Source: Albula goreensis (taxonomy: Eukaryota; Chordata; Actinopteri; Albuliformes; Albulidae). Taken from it: a stretch of 64,000 nt of DNA. The notes beneath the pieces are model-generated. The model made no database searches and had not been told where the DNA came from. It saw only the letters and a list, made by a program, of their open reading frames with translations. The stretch lies in contig CM040752.1 of the NCBI GenBank assembly GCA_022829145.1, positions 33,264,586 to 33,328,585 of the forward strand. The letters are read 5' to 3'. The position numbers and the translations under genes are program-made. How positions within the stretch are numbered: the first letter of the stretch is position 1; the number at the start of each line of letters is the position of its first letter. Below, in pieces: positions 1 to 12,262 of the stretch.

Positions 1-2038
1 CTCAGCAAAGTAAAATGATTTGAGATTTATCATCAAAAAATGTAAGAGCATTGCAGTTATCATAACTTCATTTCCTGTCAGACAGAATTGCCTGTGGTCA
101 GCCATAATCTGTGACACACAGGGGATGCCATGTCAAGCAGGACACAAACATTGTCACTTCCTCATAAGCAGGAAGTATACAGGAAATTGGAAGCAAACAG
201 GAAGTTGTGTCAGTGACCAGGGAAAATGGAGGGTGGGCTCCAGGGCCAGGTTTCAATACTGTACAAACAACAATCTAAGCTTTCCATGGAACAACACTGA
301 ACTGTCTGATTGCCTTGATTTCTAAGTACATTTCATTACATTAAAATATTCCAAAATAAGTCAAACTTCAAATGCCATATGTTTCATATCTATAACTCAG
401 AGCATTTATCTTGACTTGACAACATTTTTTGGTGGGCCCGTGAAGCACACTGCATGGGGAAATGAAATTGAAAAATGAAATGATGCAGCTGGGTTGGAGA
501 TGCCTCGTTTTGGCTTGGGCAGCTGTTTCCGAGACATGGAAAATGACCTCCATCCAAAACCTGGGGCGAGTGGCTGTATCCTCAGGGCAGAACGTGAGTC
601 AGAGAAGGAAGAATCCTTTTAAGGGGAGCATCACAGAAGCACAATGAGCTCTGCCAACCCAGATGTGCCTTCCGGAAAAGGCGGCTGATGGGTGAAAGTA
701 TCCTTTTAAAATAACCAATGCATTATAAAGCATCAACAGAGGCTCCAAGTAGGATCATGCTCAGCTACTGAGAGTGCACCCTCTCATCCAGTCTCTAACT
801 GGACATCATGTTTTTGCATTCACTACAGTATTAAGCACATATAATCAGCCGGGTGGTTTTGTGTTTGAGTGAGTGTGTGTGTGTGTGTGTTTTGTGTTTC
901 CTCTCCAAACTCACGTGATTTCCCTCATTGTTGGCTTGCACATTACCCATAATCCCCTTTGACCCACATGTGTACTCTCTCATCCCTCCATCATGCTCTG
1001 CCACTTAAGGGAGTCAAATTACGCTCTGTGTGATATTCCCCTACTCACGCTGATGGCTACCCCACCACACTCTGATCAGGGGGAGTCAATTATACGCCCT
1101 AATCGAGCCCTGCAATCACCCCTGTGAAATGAAGCCCCTGTTTTGAGTCAGAGGGAAACAGGAAGGCTCGCTTGTCGCACATCAAACACTGCTATTTGCT
1201 TTGACAGCGCACTCACCAAGGTGTCCGCTACACAGCCGCGAGCCCTGAGCCAGCAAATTGCGCTGTCTGGTCTCTATAGCAACATTACCGCAACGCGGAT
1301 GCAAGGTGCATGCATTCTGGGTAGCGCTGAAAGAGCTGATCGGCATCAATGCATTGATTTTAATGTAACAATTCCACAGTAGCAATGCAATACCTTGGAA
1401 AGTTTATATCTTTGTTTATAATTAATATGCACACTGTATAAAAAAACTAAAAAAGTTGGCCTGTCTTCTAACTTGGCTTTCAGCATGAGGTATTATTTTA
1501 GTGGGCTGTACTGAGCTAACTGAACTGACGGAATCAGTTCGTTTAACCTTTGCTGGAGAATAACAATTTGTATCAAAGTGTATCATACCATATAATGAAA
1601 ATCAATGATATTTTTTGATGTATCTTATCAGTGGTTGAGGATCAATACAGTGTCATATCGTTTTGAGGTCAGAGGTTCATACCCCTGGTTGTAGAAATAT
1701 GAAACACGGAAATTCTGTATAACCGGAGTGCAGAGGAAGCAGGGTGACAAAAGGCTTTGAATTGAAGTGGACTTTGCTGAAACCCCTCAGTAATTCATTC
1801 ATTGGGGGTCCGACCCAAAGTGCGTACCACACAATGCGAAAAGAGCACACATTACAACAGTTCCCCTGGGCTGCCCACAGACGGCTCCGGGATTAACCTT
1901 CCCTTAATCTGCAGAAAGGACCCAAAATCTCACAAAGAAGTATAAATGTGGCAGCGATAAGCACTAAATCCACATGGGCCCTATGAGTGATAAGGGGGAT
2001 GTAGTGATTGGACTCTGACTGTGAGATTGACGAGCACA

Positions 2039-2158
<120 letters not shown>

Positions 2159-2561
2159 CTTCCTTAATCAATCTTGGGCACTCAGTCTTGGTCGCAGACG
2201 GGCAATCAATAGTCATTACACCAAAGACACCATGTTGGAGTTTTTTTTTTTCTCAGCCGTGAGGAAGAATATGTTTTCTGGAAAGAGTGTGTCTCTGGCT
2301 GCGCAGCCAGTTGCATCACTTTCCCATCGATTTTATTGCGCGCATAATAGAAAATAATATTTCATTCACTTAAGGTCGTCGCCCAAACAACACATGCATT
2401 TTTATCTGAAAGGTTTCCCTTCCTTTATTGCTACAAAATGTATTTATATTGGCAAATTTTCACATTTTTTTTCCGTTTGACTTCTGCCGACGAAGCTTTG
2501 TTACAGCTTTTGTCTGCCTGCATGTCTGGATAAACAAACTGAATAGGAAAGTGTGTCCCTG

Positions 2562-2562
2562 C

Positions 2563-2595
<33 letters not shown>
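2562..2595. repeat. GA microsatellite
   Basis: A GA dinucleotide tract with one CG interruption. Confidence 0.9.
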
Positions 2596-3976
2596 CGGTC
2601 TACGATCAAGTGTCGTGTGCCACACACATCGACGAAAGGGGGAGACGTACAGCAGCGGTGGCTAGGTCGAGTAGCCCGCACCGCAACCACGGCGACAATG
2701 ATCCAGCAGGAAATGAATTTAATACCTCATTTCCATTAAGCCAATAATCGCCTGAGAGGAACTTTCCCTGGTTGTAATACAATACTTCTGAACCATTATA
2801 CGGTTATTTATCATCATCGCTGTCTTCAGGAAAAAGTAATATCCCTAACCCCCTCACCCTCCTCCAAAAAAAAAAAAAAAACTTTGTCAACCTTTTCTGA
2901 CATTAGACAGGGTTCAATCACATGATGTTTTAAATACGTCATTCGTCACAGTGCCACAAAACTGACAGTACATAACTATTGTTCAAGTAAAAAAGAAAAC
3001 ACACATATACCTGTTACACACATATAAGTTTTGTTATTTATTATGATTCATGATTCTTACTATACGTAAGCATAGATAATGCATAAGGAAAGACTGAAAG
3101 ATGTGTGGGGAAAGAAAGCTACAGTTTTTTTTCTCTCCGTTCGCTGCCGAGAGGGCGTTTCTATGGCAACGAAGGACGGTTGCTTTCTGGGGAGTTCTCT
3201 GCATGTCAGCAGGTTTAGCGGGGTGAAAGGTGCCTCTGTCCCGCATATCGCGCCGCCAATAAAAAAAAAAAAAAACTTCGGCTTAGAGGAATCAAATCAG
3301 GAACTCAGCCGGGCAGAACTGCTGGGAAATAGACCGGAGTTGTTTGCAGCGGTTTATAGTGAGTTTGGTGGATATTGCTGTATTAAGCAACGTTTTTTTC
3401 TTCTGTGTGTACGGTGTCGGGCCATGAGAAATGGAATCGATACCAAGACGTGAGCAGAGACTCTCTGTAATTCAGATTAATTTACTGGCGCCGTGGAATT
3501 CAATTAGTATGTGTACTGCAATATGCAACGTGATGCCGCTCGCATGAACATTTATAGTTAGTTAATTTAACGTTTAAGCAAACGCTTTAACGTTTAAGCA
3601 GCCTTGCAACGCAATTCCAAACACGTAATCTTGCAATGGTCATCCATTTAAACACGATATCCTCAAAGCTTCGATTGGATGGTGAAGCAATAGATGAACA
3701 GTGCATGTATGCAATGGACAATATTGGGTTTCTTCTGATAAGTAGACAAGGTCAGAAAGTCTGACCAAGCCTATGCCACACCTTTCCAATGTTGTGTCCT
3801 CTATAGGAAACACAGTGTCCTTCCCTATTTCAACGTCTTTCTTCACAGTAATATCATAAAGACAGGTGGGAACACAGCAGGTACATTAGAGTTCCTATGG
3901 AGATGCTAACAGTCACCTTGACAACCTGGGGTGGCGCTGACAGACAGAGGCATCCCAACACATCCACGAAGGGCGC

Positions 3977-4062
3977 CAAGCTGATCTAGGATCAGACAAA
4001 ATCAACAGGAATCCAAACCCCATTTGATTTAATGTGCAAACAGCTGATCTGGGCTCACCAGT
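3977..4062. mobile_element. palindromic GATC element (MITE-like), copy 1
   Basis: The ends read GCTGATCTAGGATCAG and AGCTGATCTGGGCTCA. The same palindromic word recurs at 12.2, 22.4, 24.5 and 35.0 kb, so this is a diverged copy of a dispersed element. Confidence 0.5.
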
Positions 4063-5097
4063 GGAGCACAGGCAGGGCCAGGTATACAGCCTGACACCAA
4101 AGAGTAAGAGGAAGGATGTGGGGTTGTGGAATGTAGCCTGGCCAGTTACCGAAGACGCAAGCTCTTCCCCTCTTCCCAGATACACTGCTTCGCCTGGTGG
4201 CCCTCGGGCCCTGTTACCCGCTGCTCACAGGTATTCAGGGTGCAGCCGCTCTCTGGAACTGCAGAGCTAGTTCTGATCATATCTGTCTTTAACTGCTGTC
4301 TTTGGTGTCATTTTGGTCTTGCCTTACTCTTCTTTCCTTTCAGACTTTTATCAGTCTGTTTTGATATTGCAGCAAACCGTTGCATTGGGAAAAATGATGC
4401 AAAAATAGCGAATGTTGCACAAATGAATGCCCTTTATCTCTGTCTTCTTATTATTGTTATTATCATCATCGCTACCCACTTGGAAAGAGAACAAAGGTTG
4501 AAGTGGGCCGCTGCGACAGTTCTGGGCCGGCCCTGCCATCATTGAGAGTGGCAGTCACGCCCGTATGCCTTCGCGCTGTCAGTGCCTTGGCGTGTGTTTA
4601 TTATGTCTTTGTCTCTGCCTTTAAACGCATCGCGGCTTCAGCTCGGCTGTCTCTTGTTTATCTGAGATCGCCATGACAACGGCCTGGGGAGGACCAAAAA
4701 AGGGGGTCAGAGGTCAGGCGGAATGTGTTTGCGGCTGATCGCCTGGGCTGGAGTGTCACATGCAGCGAGCGAGCGAGCAATTTCTGTGACCATGTCCAGT
4801 CGTGTGACAAAAAGAACGCGTTAAATTGGAGCAGCAAATTAGTGCGGCAAACATGCTCGAGGCAAACATGAGACATACCCAAGGACGCTAAATATATCAT
4901 CAAGGGTCATCTGTGATGCGGCATGGCTGTCGCAGACAAAGGGATCAGCAGCCACACTCGTGAGCTCTCTATGGTGGATGAGGCATGCCTTTGCACTCAG
5001 TGCAGGGGGCATTGTGGGACTGTTCAAGTTGTTGCTCCCCTGCCTGTGCTAACTGTACAGGCATAAACAACCAGAGCTTTCAAACATCTCCCTTAGC

Positions 5098-5445
5098 TCT
5101 CTACTTCTCTCCCTCTCTCTTTCTCTCTCTCTCTATCTCTGTCTTTGTTTCTACCCCTCTCTGTCTGTTATTTTTCTCTTTCTATCCCTCTTTCCCTCTG
5201 TGTGCCTGTGTGTTTACATACAGGTGTATGTGTGCATGTATATATGTGTGTGTCCTTTTGTTCATGGATGTGTGTGTATGTGTGTGAGTTTGTGTGTGAG
5301 AGGGGGAGAAAGGGAGCAACAGAGAGTGACAGAGAGAGAGAGAAACAGTGAGAGACAGAAGGAGAGGAAGATGACAACAAAAAGAAGACAAAGAGAAGAA
5401 AGACAGCCAGAAATAAAGACAGAGAGATCTTATAATAAGGGGTGT
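5098..5445. repeat. TC tract, TG-rich tract and GA tract in sequence
   Basis: A CT-rich stretch (about 5100-5200) is followed by TG-rich sequence (about 5200-5300) and then a GA-rich stretch (about 5300-5440). The TC and GA arms are complementary, so they could fold back on each other. Confidence 0.85.
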
Positions 5446-6032
5446 AAACAAGGCACAAAACGACAGAATTGAGTAGCTGCCCATTTGAAATGAAAAGTAC
5501 TGAATTGCTTTTCTGCAACACACGAGGACAGTTTCATGACTGAAGCTATGGAAATTATGATCCAAATTTATAAAGCATTACCCATCAGCTTATAATTAAC
5601 TATATTTATCAGGGAGAGACCCAAGTCAGCAGTCAGCTGAAAATAAAAAACGTATTTGCTTATTTATGTAACTCCATAATTCCAGAAGCATACACAGAAG
5701 CCATTTTGTGGGTGTTTGCGGATAAACTGGGGTAAGTCTTCATGCTCTGTGAGACTCCGCAGCTTAGGATTCTGGGTAATTACATCATGTCGCATGGCAG
5801 CCAGTCCACCTTTCCATCAGGGCTGACTCATACTGGCGCGCTTGCCTCAGACTGGCCAGCGGGCACCAGTCTGGTGCAGGGTGCGTGGAGGGAGAGACGA
5901 TCGGGCCGGGGTCGAGGCTGAGCAAACAGCATCTCCTGTTCCTCAGCCATTTCGGTCACAGCTTTGGCATTAGAGGGGTGTTCCAAAAGCAACACTGTTA
6001 TCCTTGTCCTTCACCAACCTGTCAGTATATGT

Positions 6033-6063
<31 letters not shown>

Positions 6064-6173
6064 GTACTGAGGTCTCCAACCACACCCAGGCAACACACTT
6101 GTGCCAGGGTGATGTCACACGGCTCATAAATATGCTGCCATCTACAATTGGGTCCATGCCTGTGCTTTTCAGA

Positions 6174-6605
6174 TGAGCTCACAGCTGAGCTCTGTGAGGG
6201 GGCCCGTCACTGCACAATACAGATGGGCTCACAGCTGAGCTCTGCGAGGGGGCCCATGGCTGTGCTCTGCCAAGTGTCATAATCCTGAGCTCTGTGAGGG
6301 GGACCATTGCTTCTCTGCACAGTGAGGCTCACAGCTGAGCTCTGCGAGGGGGCCCATGACTGTGCTCTGCCAAGTGTCATACTGCCAAGCTCTGTGAGGG
6401 GGCCCATTGCTTCTCTGCACAGTGAGGCTCACAGCTGAGCTCTGCGAGGGGGCCCATGACTGTGCTCTGCCAAGTGTCATACTGCCAAGCTCTGTGAGGG
6501 GGCCCATTGCTTCTCTGCACAGTGAGGCTCACAGCTGAGCTCTGCGAGGGGGCCAATGGCTATGTTCGGCAGTGGAGCCCACAGAAGAGCTCCATGAAGG
6601 GGCCC
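6174..6605. repeat. 100-bp minisatellite, about 4 copies
   Basis: The word AGTGAGGCTCACAGCTGAGC starts at 6321, 6421 and 6521, an exact 100-base period. Two more diverged half-units lie to the left, and decayed sequence follows to about 6605. Each unit is two ~50-base halves sharing GAGCTCTG(C/T)GAGGGGGCCC. The central copies are almost identical, so the expansion is recent. Confidence 0.95.
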
Positions 6606-7713
6606 TCAGCTGCCTGTGACCAGACCGGCACCGTAGGGGGCCCGTAATGAGCTTAATTATAGCAGGCCTAAGCTGCGTGTGACTTCGAAAGACTCCAACC
6701 TCTAGTCCTGTTTCACGTTGATCTGATCTGTGCATCCCAGAATCACAACTTATCGCCATGCAGGTTCACATAGCAGAACTCTGCATGGCTCTACAGCCAT
6801 GAAAACATTAGCATGCCCAGAATGCACAGCAGTTACCCATGTGAACCACAGTTACAGAATATGGCAACAGCTACGCACATCTGACTATCCGGACACAGGG
6901 CTACAATGACCGTATTGTGTGGTGCATAAAAATCATTCGACATAGATCCAACTGAAGAAAAAAAGAAGAATAAAATCCTTAAGTGCAAACAAATGGTCTG
7001 GCGTTCTCAAGTAGCTCCATGAAAAAAAAAAATAACAGATGCATTTTACACATCAGAAACGTGAAAACTGAGTTTTGAGTTGAGCTTGAAATTGATTTCA
7101 TGTCGTCCGGAAGTAAGCATAAGAGGGATTCGGTTGGTAAGCTCAAGGACAGTTAAATATCATTAACTCATTCTCCAACCCTTTTCTTTTCAAACAGCTA
7201 CAGACAAAAAGAAACAAGCAGCAGACAATATGAATTATCTGGGCTTTTCTGAATACATAAGGCTAGGGGCAGTTCCATTTCAGCTCCGTAGATTCAGGAT
7301 ATTAATTTAAAACCAATTCATTAAGTGGAAAATCCCCATAGAATAAAGCATTATGAGGATTTTTTTAAATTCATGAATTGAATTTCAATTCATTTCCTGA
7401 ATTAGCTAAATTGGATTGGAATTGACCAAGCAGTGGCTACCATTCCGTGTGCCTATGGTAAATCTGTGTGCTGGAAACACAAATAAAAGAGATTCCCTGT
7501 TTCAAAGGCATGGGTTTTCTTTAAACCAAGGTTCTAGTGTGTAAGTGTCCTGTGTTTTTCACAACACTGCGACACATATTCTGTTTCTGGATTCTTTGAT
7601 AGTTCCTGATAACACAGTCAACACTCAATCAACATTCAGACAGGACACCTCTGTCCCCCGTCAACATTTACACCCAAGCCCTGATTGGACAGGCAGAGAT
7701 GGAGCCTCCTTAC

Positions 7714-8082
7714 CCATTGGCCAGGTCGTCGTCATCATCGTCCTCGTCTTCTGGCAGGCTCTTGCTCAGCAGGTCGCTGTCGCTAAGGTAACCGGATTTG
7801 AGGTCCGTGTCGTCGGCGTCCAGCCCCTCGATCAGCTCCACCCGGGAGGTGTGTCCGAGTCGGCTGGGCCCACGAAGGGCGGGCACTGTGTGGGAGGAGT
7901 ACTGCCCCGCCCCCTGGCTGCCGTGGTAACCGCCCCCCGTGGAGGAGGGGGCGTCGCCTGCCTGCAGGCGTGGGCTGGATTGTCCGTAGCGCCAGGACAG
8001 AGGTGACGAGCGGTTGGACATGCTGGACACGCTGCGGGCGTTGGTCTCGTCACTGTCATAGCACACGCTCGTCTCCAGGCAA
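7714..8082 (-). CDS. nav1: nav1 exon (CYDSDE..SPLSWRYGQSSPRLQ segment)
   Basis: A 369-nt internal exon with acceptor CCATTTCTGCAG before 8082 and donor AATGG/GTAAGG at 7714/7713. Its first base completes the Ser begun in the 15985 exon. It then encodes CLETSVCYDSDETNARS, SNRSSPLSWRYGQSSPRLQ, AGDAPSS, a Gly/Ser/His-rich linker, SRVELIEGLDADDTDLKS, GYLSDSDLLSKSL and an acidic tail DEDDDDDDLANG. Mammalian NAV1 has the same order (CYDSDDANPRS, then SPLSWRYGQSSPRLQAGDAPS, then LKSGYMSDSDL). The segment is a disordered Ser-rich region with phosphorylation-like sites. Two bases (GG) are left for the next exon, which in NAV1 should start with a WDESSS-like sequence; it was not found to the left, so it lies outside the window. 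Confidence 0.95.
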
Positions 8083-8834
8083 CTGCAGAAATGGGCGGGG
8101 CAGAGCAGAGAATGATACATTAAAAAAAATAAAAGTTTTATTTCAGCCTCGAACCCGCATCCCTAAGGAATACACCGAGCAGCCTCATGCACTTAATGCT
8201 TATTTCAGTTACCCCACTGATATATCTCCTGTCTTAACTTGAAAACAGTTACATATTTTATACAGAAAAATTGTATTTTTTATAGAATATTTATGAGTAT
8301 CACAACACCCCAAAAATATATGTAATAACTAGACATAAACAATCATTGTTCATTTTTGTGGAGTTCTTAGAGGGCTCTAAACAAAATGAAACAAAATTTC
8401 CCTGCAATTTTTCTTGAGCCAAAACAATGAAGGCTAATTCATCTCAACCAGCTACGGACTCACATAAAAAGTAAATAAAAATCTGGTACGGTCCGCGCTG
8501 AAATGAGTCTCGACACCGTCGTGCTGGTGAAGATTACATTGGCAAATCTGCTTGATAAGCGAGCCTGCTTTGTTAACGAAAGGAAACTTTAGCCCAGGCC
8601 GTAATGGGAGCTTTCAAACGGCACGCCATATTCACGGGAGGAGAGGTTTGCTGAGGCGCCAGGGGAGACCAGGCCAAATACAACAGGATCTAATCAGATT
8701 CGGTTCGGCTGAGCACATTCCTGGCCTGATTGGCTCAGCCGTGTGTCCTTCCCTGACTTCTCCATTGTTTCCTGGGTCACTTATTTTTTGCAAGGTCTGT
8801 CAGGGCATTGGGGGAACAGCAACAAAGTTGCAGG

Positions 8835-8962
8835 TCAGTGAAGAAAGTGACCGGAAGGTCACGGGTTCAAATCCCAGCAGTGCCTCTCTATATCGCCCTT
8901 GAGCAAAGTACTAAACCAGAGTCACTTTAATAGATATCTGGTTGTATAAGATTTACATACAT
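8835..8962 (+). mobile_element. tRNA-derived SINE fragment
   Basis: It contains a B-box-like GGGTTCAAATCCCAGC followed by a body with CTTGAGCAAAGTACTAAACC and TGGTTGTATAA, as in the other SINE copies of the window. It is cut off before the 3' tail and abuts an inverted copy. Confidence 0.6.
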
Positions 8963-9180
8963 TACATTTTGCAGATGTTCTTTCTCAGACCAGGGTTCAT
9001 TTATTATTTGTCTACACACAATCTATTTGTACAGCTGGCTCTTTACTGAAGGAATGCAAGTTAAGAACCTTGATCAGGTTACAACAGCAGTGACCACTGA
9101 GCCTATAGCCTCCTCGTCCCAAGCCCAGGTCCCAAACCAGTGGAAATTTACAAAATGTAATTCATGGAAATGCCCCTGGT
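8963..9180 (-). mobile_element. tRNA-derived SINE copy, inverted
   Basis: On the plus strand it reads as the reverse of the family: tail first (ACATTACATTTTGCAGATG), then GTACAGCTGGCTCTTTACTGAAG, a complement of the TTGAGCAAGGTAC word, and AGCCCAGGTCCC near the head. It lies head-to-head with the fragment at 8835. Confidence 0.6.
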
Positions 9181-9289
9181 CAAAGTTATTAATACATACA
9201 GTATATTATGGTGGATCCAAACCCTAGTGGTCACAAAACAAGACAAGCTGCCTTTGGAATAATCACATTTGTATTGTGAACAATTCTAT

Positions 9290-9545
9290 GCAATATGCCA
9301 TCCACCAGGGAGATGCCAGTTTGAATGCTGAAGATGACAGGACAGAACTTCCTGCTTTGTGTCCTTCAGTAAGGCCCTGAACCCCAAAGCACCTTGAGGG
9401 GCCTTGCCCTGCGGCCGACCCTGTGCCTCCAGACTCTTTGTGGTGTACTTCCTGGGGACATTTCAGTGGAAAGCAATTCTCTGCTTCCATTCTCTGTCTC
9501 TGAATCTAAGGGACAATATAGCATTCTTATTCTGAATAAATTCAT
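9290..9545 (+). mobile_element. SINE-like remnant
   Basis: GCCAGTTTGAATGCTG and TCCTTCAGTAAGGCCCTGAACCC resemble the B-box and body of the SINE family. The rest is too decayed to follow. Confidence 0.3.
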
Positions 9546-10484
9546 TTTTAGTTGGATTTAATGGGTCTTAAAAAAAAAAACAATTAATTAAACATTTAAG
9601 CCTTATTTTGTTATTAAATGCAAGATGAGATTAACTCATTGGATGCTGTCTGCTGCCGCTGAATGGCGCTTTGATTGATCTCTCCATTCATGTTCACTGC
9701 ACAGGACGACTGTTTTATATCTCCAGTGCCCATTTGTTATTTGATCAAATTATTCATATATACAGAGAGATTGCAGCTCGGTCCGCCTCAGAGTTAGCCT
9801 TTATCTCGTTTATTCGTATCCTGACTTCCCTGGGGGAATGTAATTATACCGACACAAGCCTCGGTCTCACCAGGGGCCAGGAGGTATTGTGTGGGAGGTC
9901 CTGAAAGCTGAAATGTATGTCCAACAACTCAGAATGATGGAGTGTTACATTAAGAATCCATTTTGAATGAAGGTCTATGCAAGGCTTGCTTCTTCTAATC
10001 ACTGGGGCTTAAAATCAAAATCATTCTCATCTCTTACTTTTTCTGGGACAGATCAAGCTTGAAAAAGAGATGTTTAAATAGGAAATTTATATATCCATGA
10101 TGATATCCAAGTCTATATTGTTAACCAAACTTATAAGGCAAATGTATAAAGTCCAAAAGAGTAGAAATTAGACTGCACATTCATCTGATTTTAGGCTTTG
10201 AGAATGCCAGAATTAGGCAATGGGTGGATGACAACCATCACAACAAACAATCAAAGTGGCTATAAGTTAAACTTGGCTCTGTTTGTGACTAGCCCTCTAG
10301 CGCAATGTGGTTTTCCAGAGTATACACCCTGGGAATTTTACAACTCATCACTTATATGACTGTAGGTCACAGCTCCAAGAATCCCAGACTGGTGCCAACA
10401 GCACACATTCAAGCCTATGTGAACAAAAAAATACATTATTAAAAAACATGGTGGGAATTTCCTCTGCTCAAATAATAACTATGG

Positions 10485-10681
10485 CAGTGGTTCTTAACCT
10501 TGTTGGAGGTACTGAACCCCACCAGTTTCATATGCGCATTCACCGAACCCTTCTTGATCGCCAAGTGGGGCGTGTCATCACGAATCATATGAGTCAGGTG
10601 CGTGTCTTGAACTCCGCCGAACCCCTGTGACTGACTCACTGAACCCCTGGGGTTCGATCGAACCCAGGTTAAGAACCAGGG
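10485..10681. mobile_element. hAT-like MITE with 8-bp target duplication
   Basis: The 197-base element begins CAGTGGTTCTTAACCT and ends AGGTTAAGAACCAGG, imperfect terminal inverted repeats of the CAGTGGTT type seen in hAT/Charlie elements. It is flanked by the perfect direct repeat AACTATGG (10477-10484 and 10682-10689), the 8-base duplication expected for hAT. It has no coding capacity, so it is a non-autonomous copy. Confidence 0.9.
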
Positions 10682-11005
10682 AACTATGGTATGTTAAATT
10701 TCTGAAAGAAACAAAAACTATGCTAACTTCCTGAATATAAAAGGGCCTTTTTTCATTATATTCTTAGACTAATATTGCGCCATTCCTTTTCAGTGATTTC
10801 AGAATTCTCTTTTATGTACCCTTGAACCTTCTATTCAAATACAAGTTTTAGGTCTGCAGGTATTGCTCATTCATCTGTGTTCTGAAATAATAATGAAAAA
10901 CCTACAAATATGACCCTGCTCTGTGCTATCCTTTTTTAATTTGCCCTCTAGTGGCAAAATGTAGCGACTGCTAAAAGCAGCTGAGGGAGACGCTACTATT
11001 TGCCA

Positions 11006-11408
11006 GTGAGTGAGTGAGTGAGTGAGTGAGCGGGTGAGTGAGTGAGTGAGCGAGCGAGCGAGCGAGTGAGTGAGTGAGTGGGTGAGTGGGTGAGTGAGTG
11101 AGTGAGTGAGTGAGTGAGTGAGTGAGTGAGTGGCGAGTGAGCGAGTGAGTGAGTGAGTGAGTGAGTGAGGTGAGTGAGTGAGTGAGTTAGTGAGTGAGTG
11201 AGTGAGCGAGCGAGCGAGTGAGCATGTGAGTGAGTGAGTGAGTGAGTGAGTGGGTGGGTGGGTGGGTGAGCGAGCGGGTGAGTGAGTGAGTGAGTGAGTG
11301 AGTGAGTGAGTGAGCGAGTGAGTGAGTGAGCGAGCAGGTGAGTGAGTGAGTGAGTGAGTGAGTGAGTGAGGGTGAGTGAGTGAGTGAGCGAGTGAGTGAG
11401 TGAGTGAG
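11006..11408. repeat. GAGT tetranucleotide array, about 400 bp
   Basis: About 100 units of TGAG with scattered GCGAG and GGTG variants and a few frame slips. The THSL-type reading frame on the minus strand is an artefact. Confidence 0.97.
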
Positions 11409-12177
11409 CAAGTGAGGGTAGATAGGGACAGGGCAGTGTCTACGGTCCTTCCCTCCAGTTACCACCACAAAAGCATCAGTCTGCTGGGTAAGTGGGTCAG
11501 GGTTTGCCACGTTTCCCTACAGGCTAGCCTTTTTTCCTTTCCTGCTGAGGCTGAAGATTACATAACCAGACACACCAACGCAAATGAATAATGCAATGTC
11601 CGCCCATCCCCAGAAAACACAAGGGGACGTTAAAACTATATTTGTCCCCAAGACATGGATATTTCATTAACAAGGGAATTTACTGTCACCAGCCACGACT
11701 GGAACCAGTGTGTCATTAGGAAAACAGACTCCTTAATCTGATTTCCTTGAGCATCCTTGCAGTCATGAGTCTCTTTCTTGTTTTATTTATCACCAGAATC
11801 ATTTCAAATATCAAAGTTAGCTTGGGGTGAGATATTTGAATGAAAAAAACTGTATTTACCCTCGTATGGAAATTATCCTAAATCTGAAATCAGTGTCTGG
11901 ATAAAACATTTCATACATATTCAACACAATGACATAATGGCAGTACTGTACTGTATCTATTTCAATAGATACAAAGACTTACAATTTATGCCAAATTTGT
12001 GTCTTTCCTGTGATTCTTTTAGCCTCCGGCTGTTCCTATTTTAAGCAGGACAGCAAACAATTTCCTGTATCTCATAGCAACTACTTTATATATTACACTT
12101 CAACTCAAATAGCTATGTAGGTAACATCAATAAAGCAAAAAATTAAAGGGTTGCACAAAAGTAATCCAAGATCAAAA

Positions 12178-12262
12178 GCACTGATCTAGGATCAGTTTTC
12201 TAATTGTCCACATTCCACTCCTAACAATTAGGAGTGAAAAGGCAAAGCTGATCCAAGATCAT
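12178..12262. mobile_element. palindromic GATC element, copy 2
   Basis: It starts CACTGATCTAGGATCAGTTT and ends AAAGCTGATCCAAGATCA. The interior holds the inverted pair CACTCCTAACAATT and AATTAGGAGTG. The structure is that of a short palindromic MITE. Confidence 0.65.

Noticed and set aside
6207..6759. Repeated-peptide frames that could look like a repeat protein
   Set aside because: They arise from the 100-bp minisatellite, whose period is not a multiple of three, so the frame is not kept between units. No splice sites or homology.
11187..11510. A frame of repeated THSL residues resembling a repeat protein
   Set aside because: Product of the GAGT tetranucleotide array.
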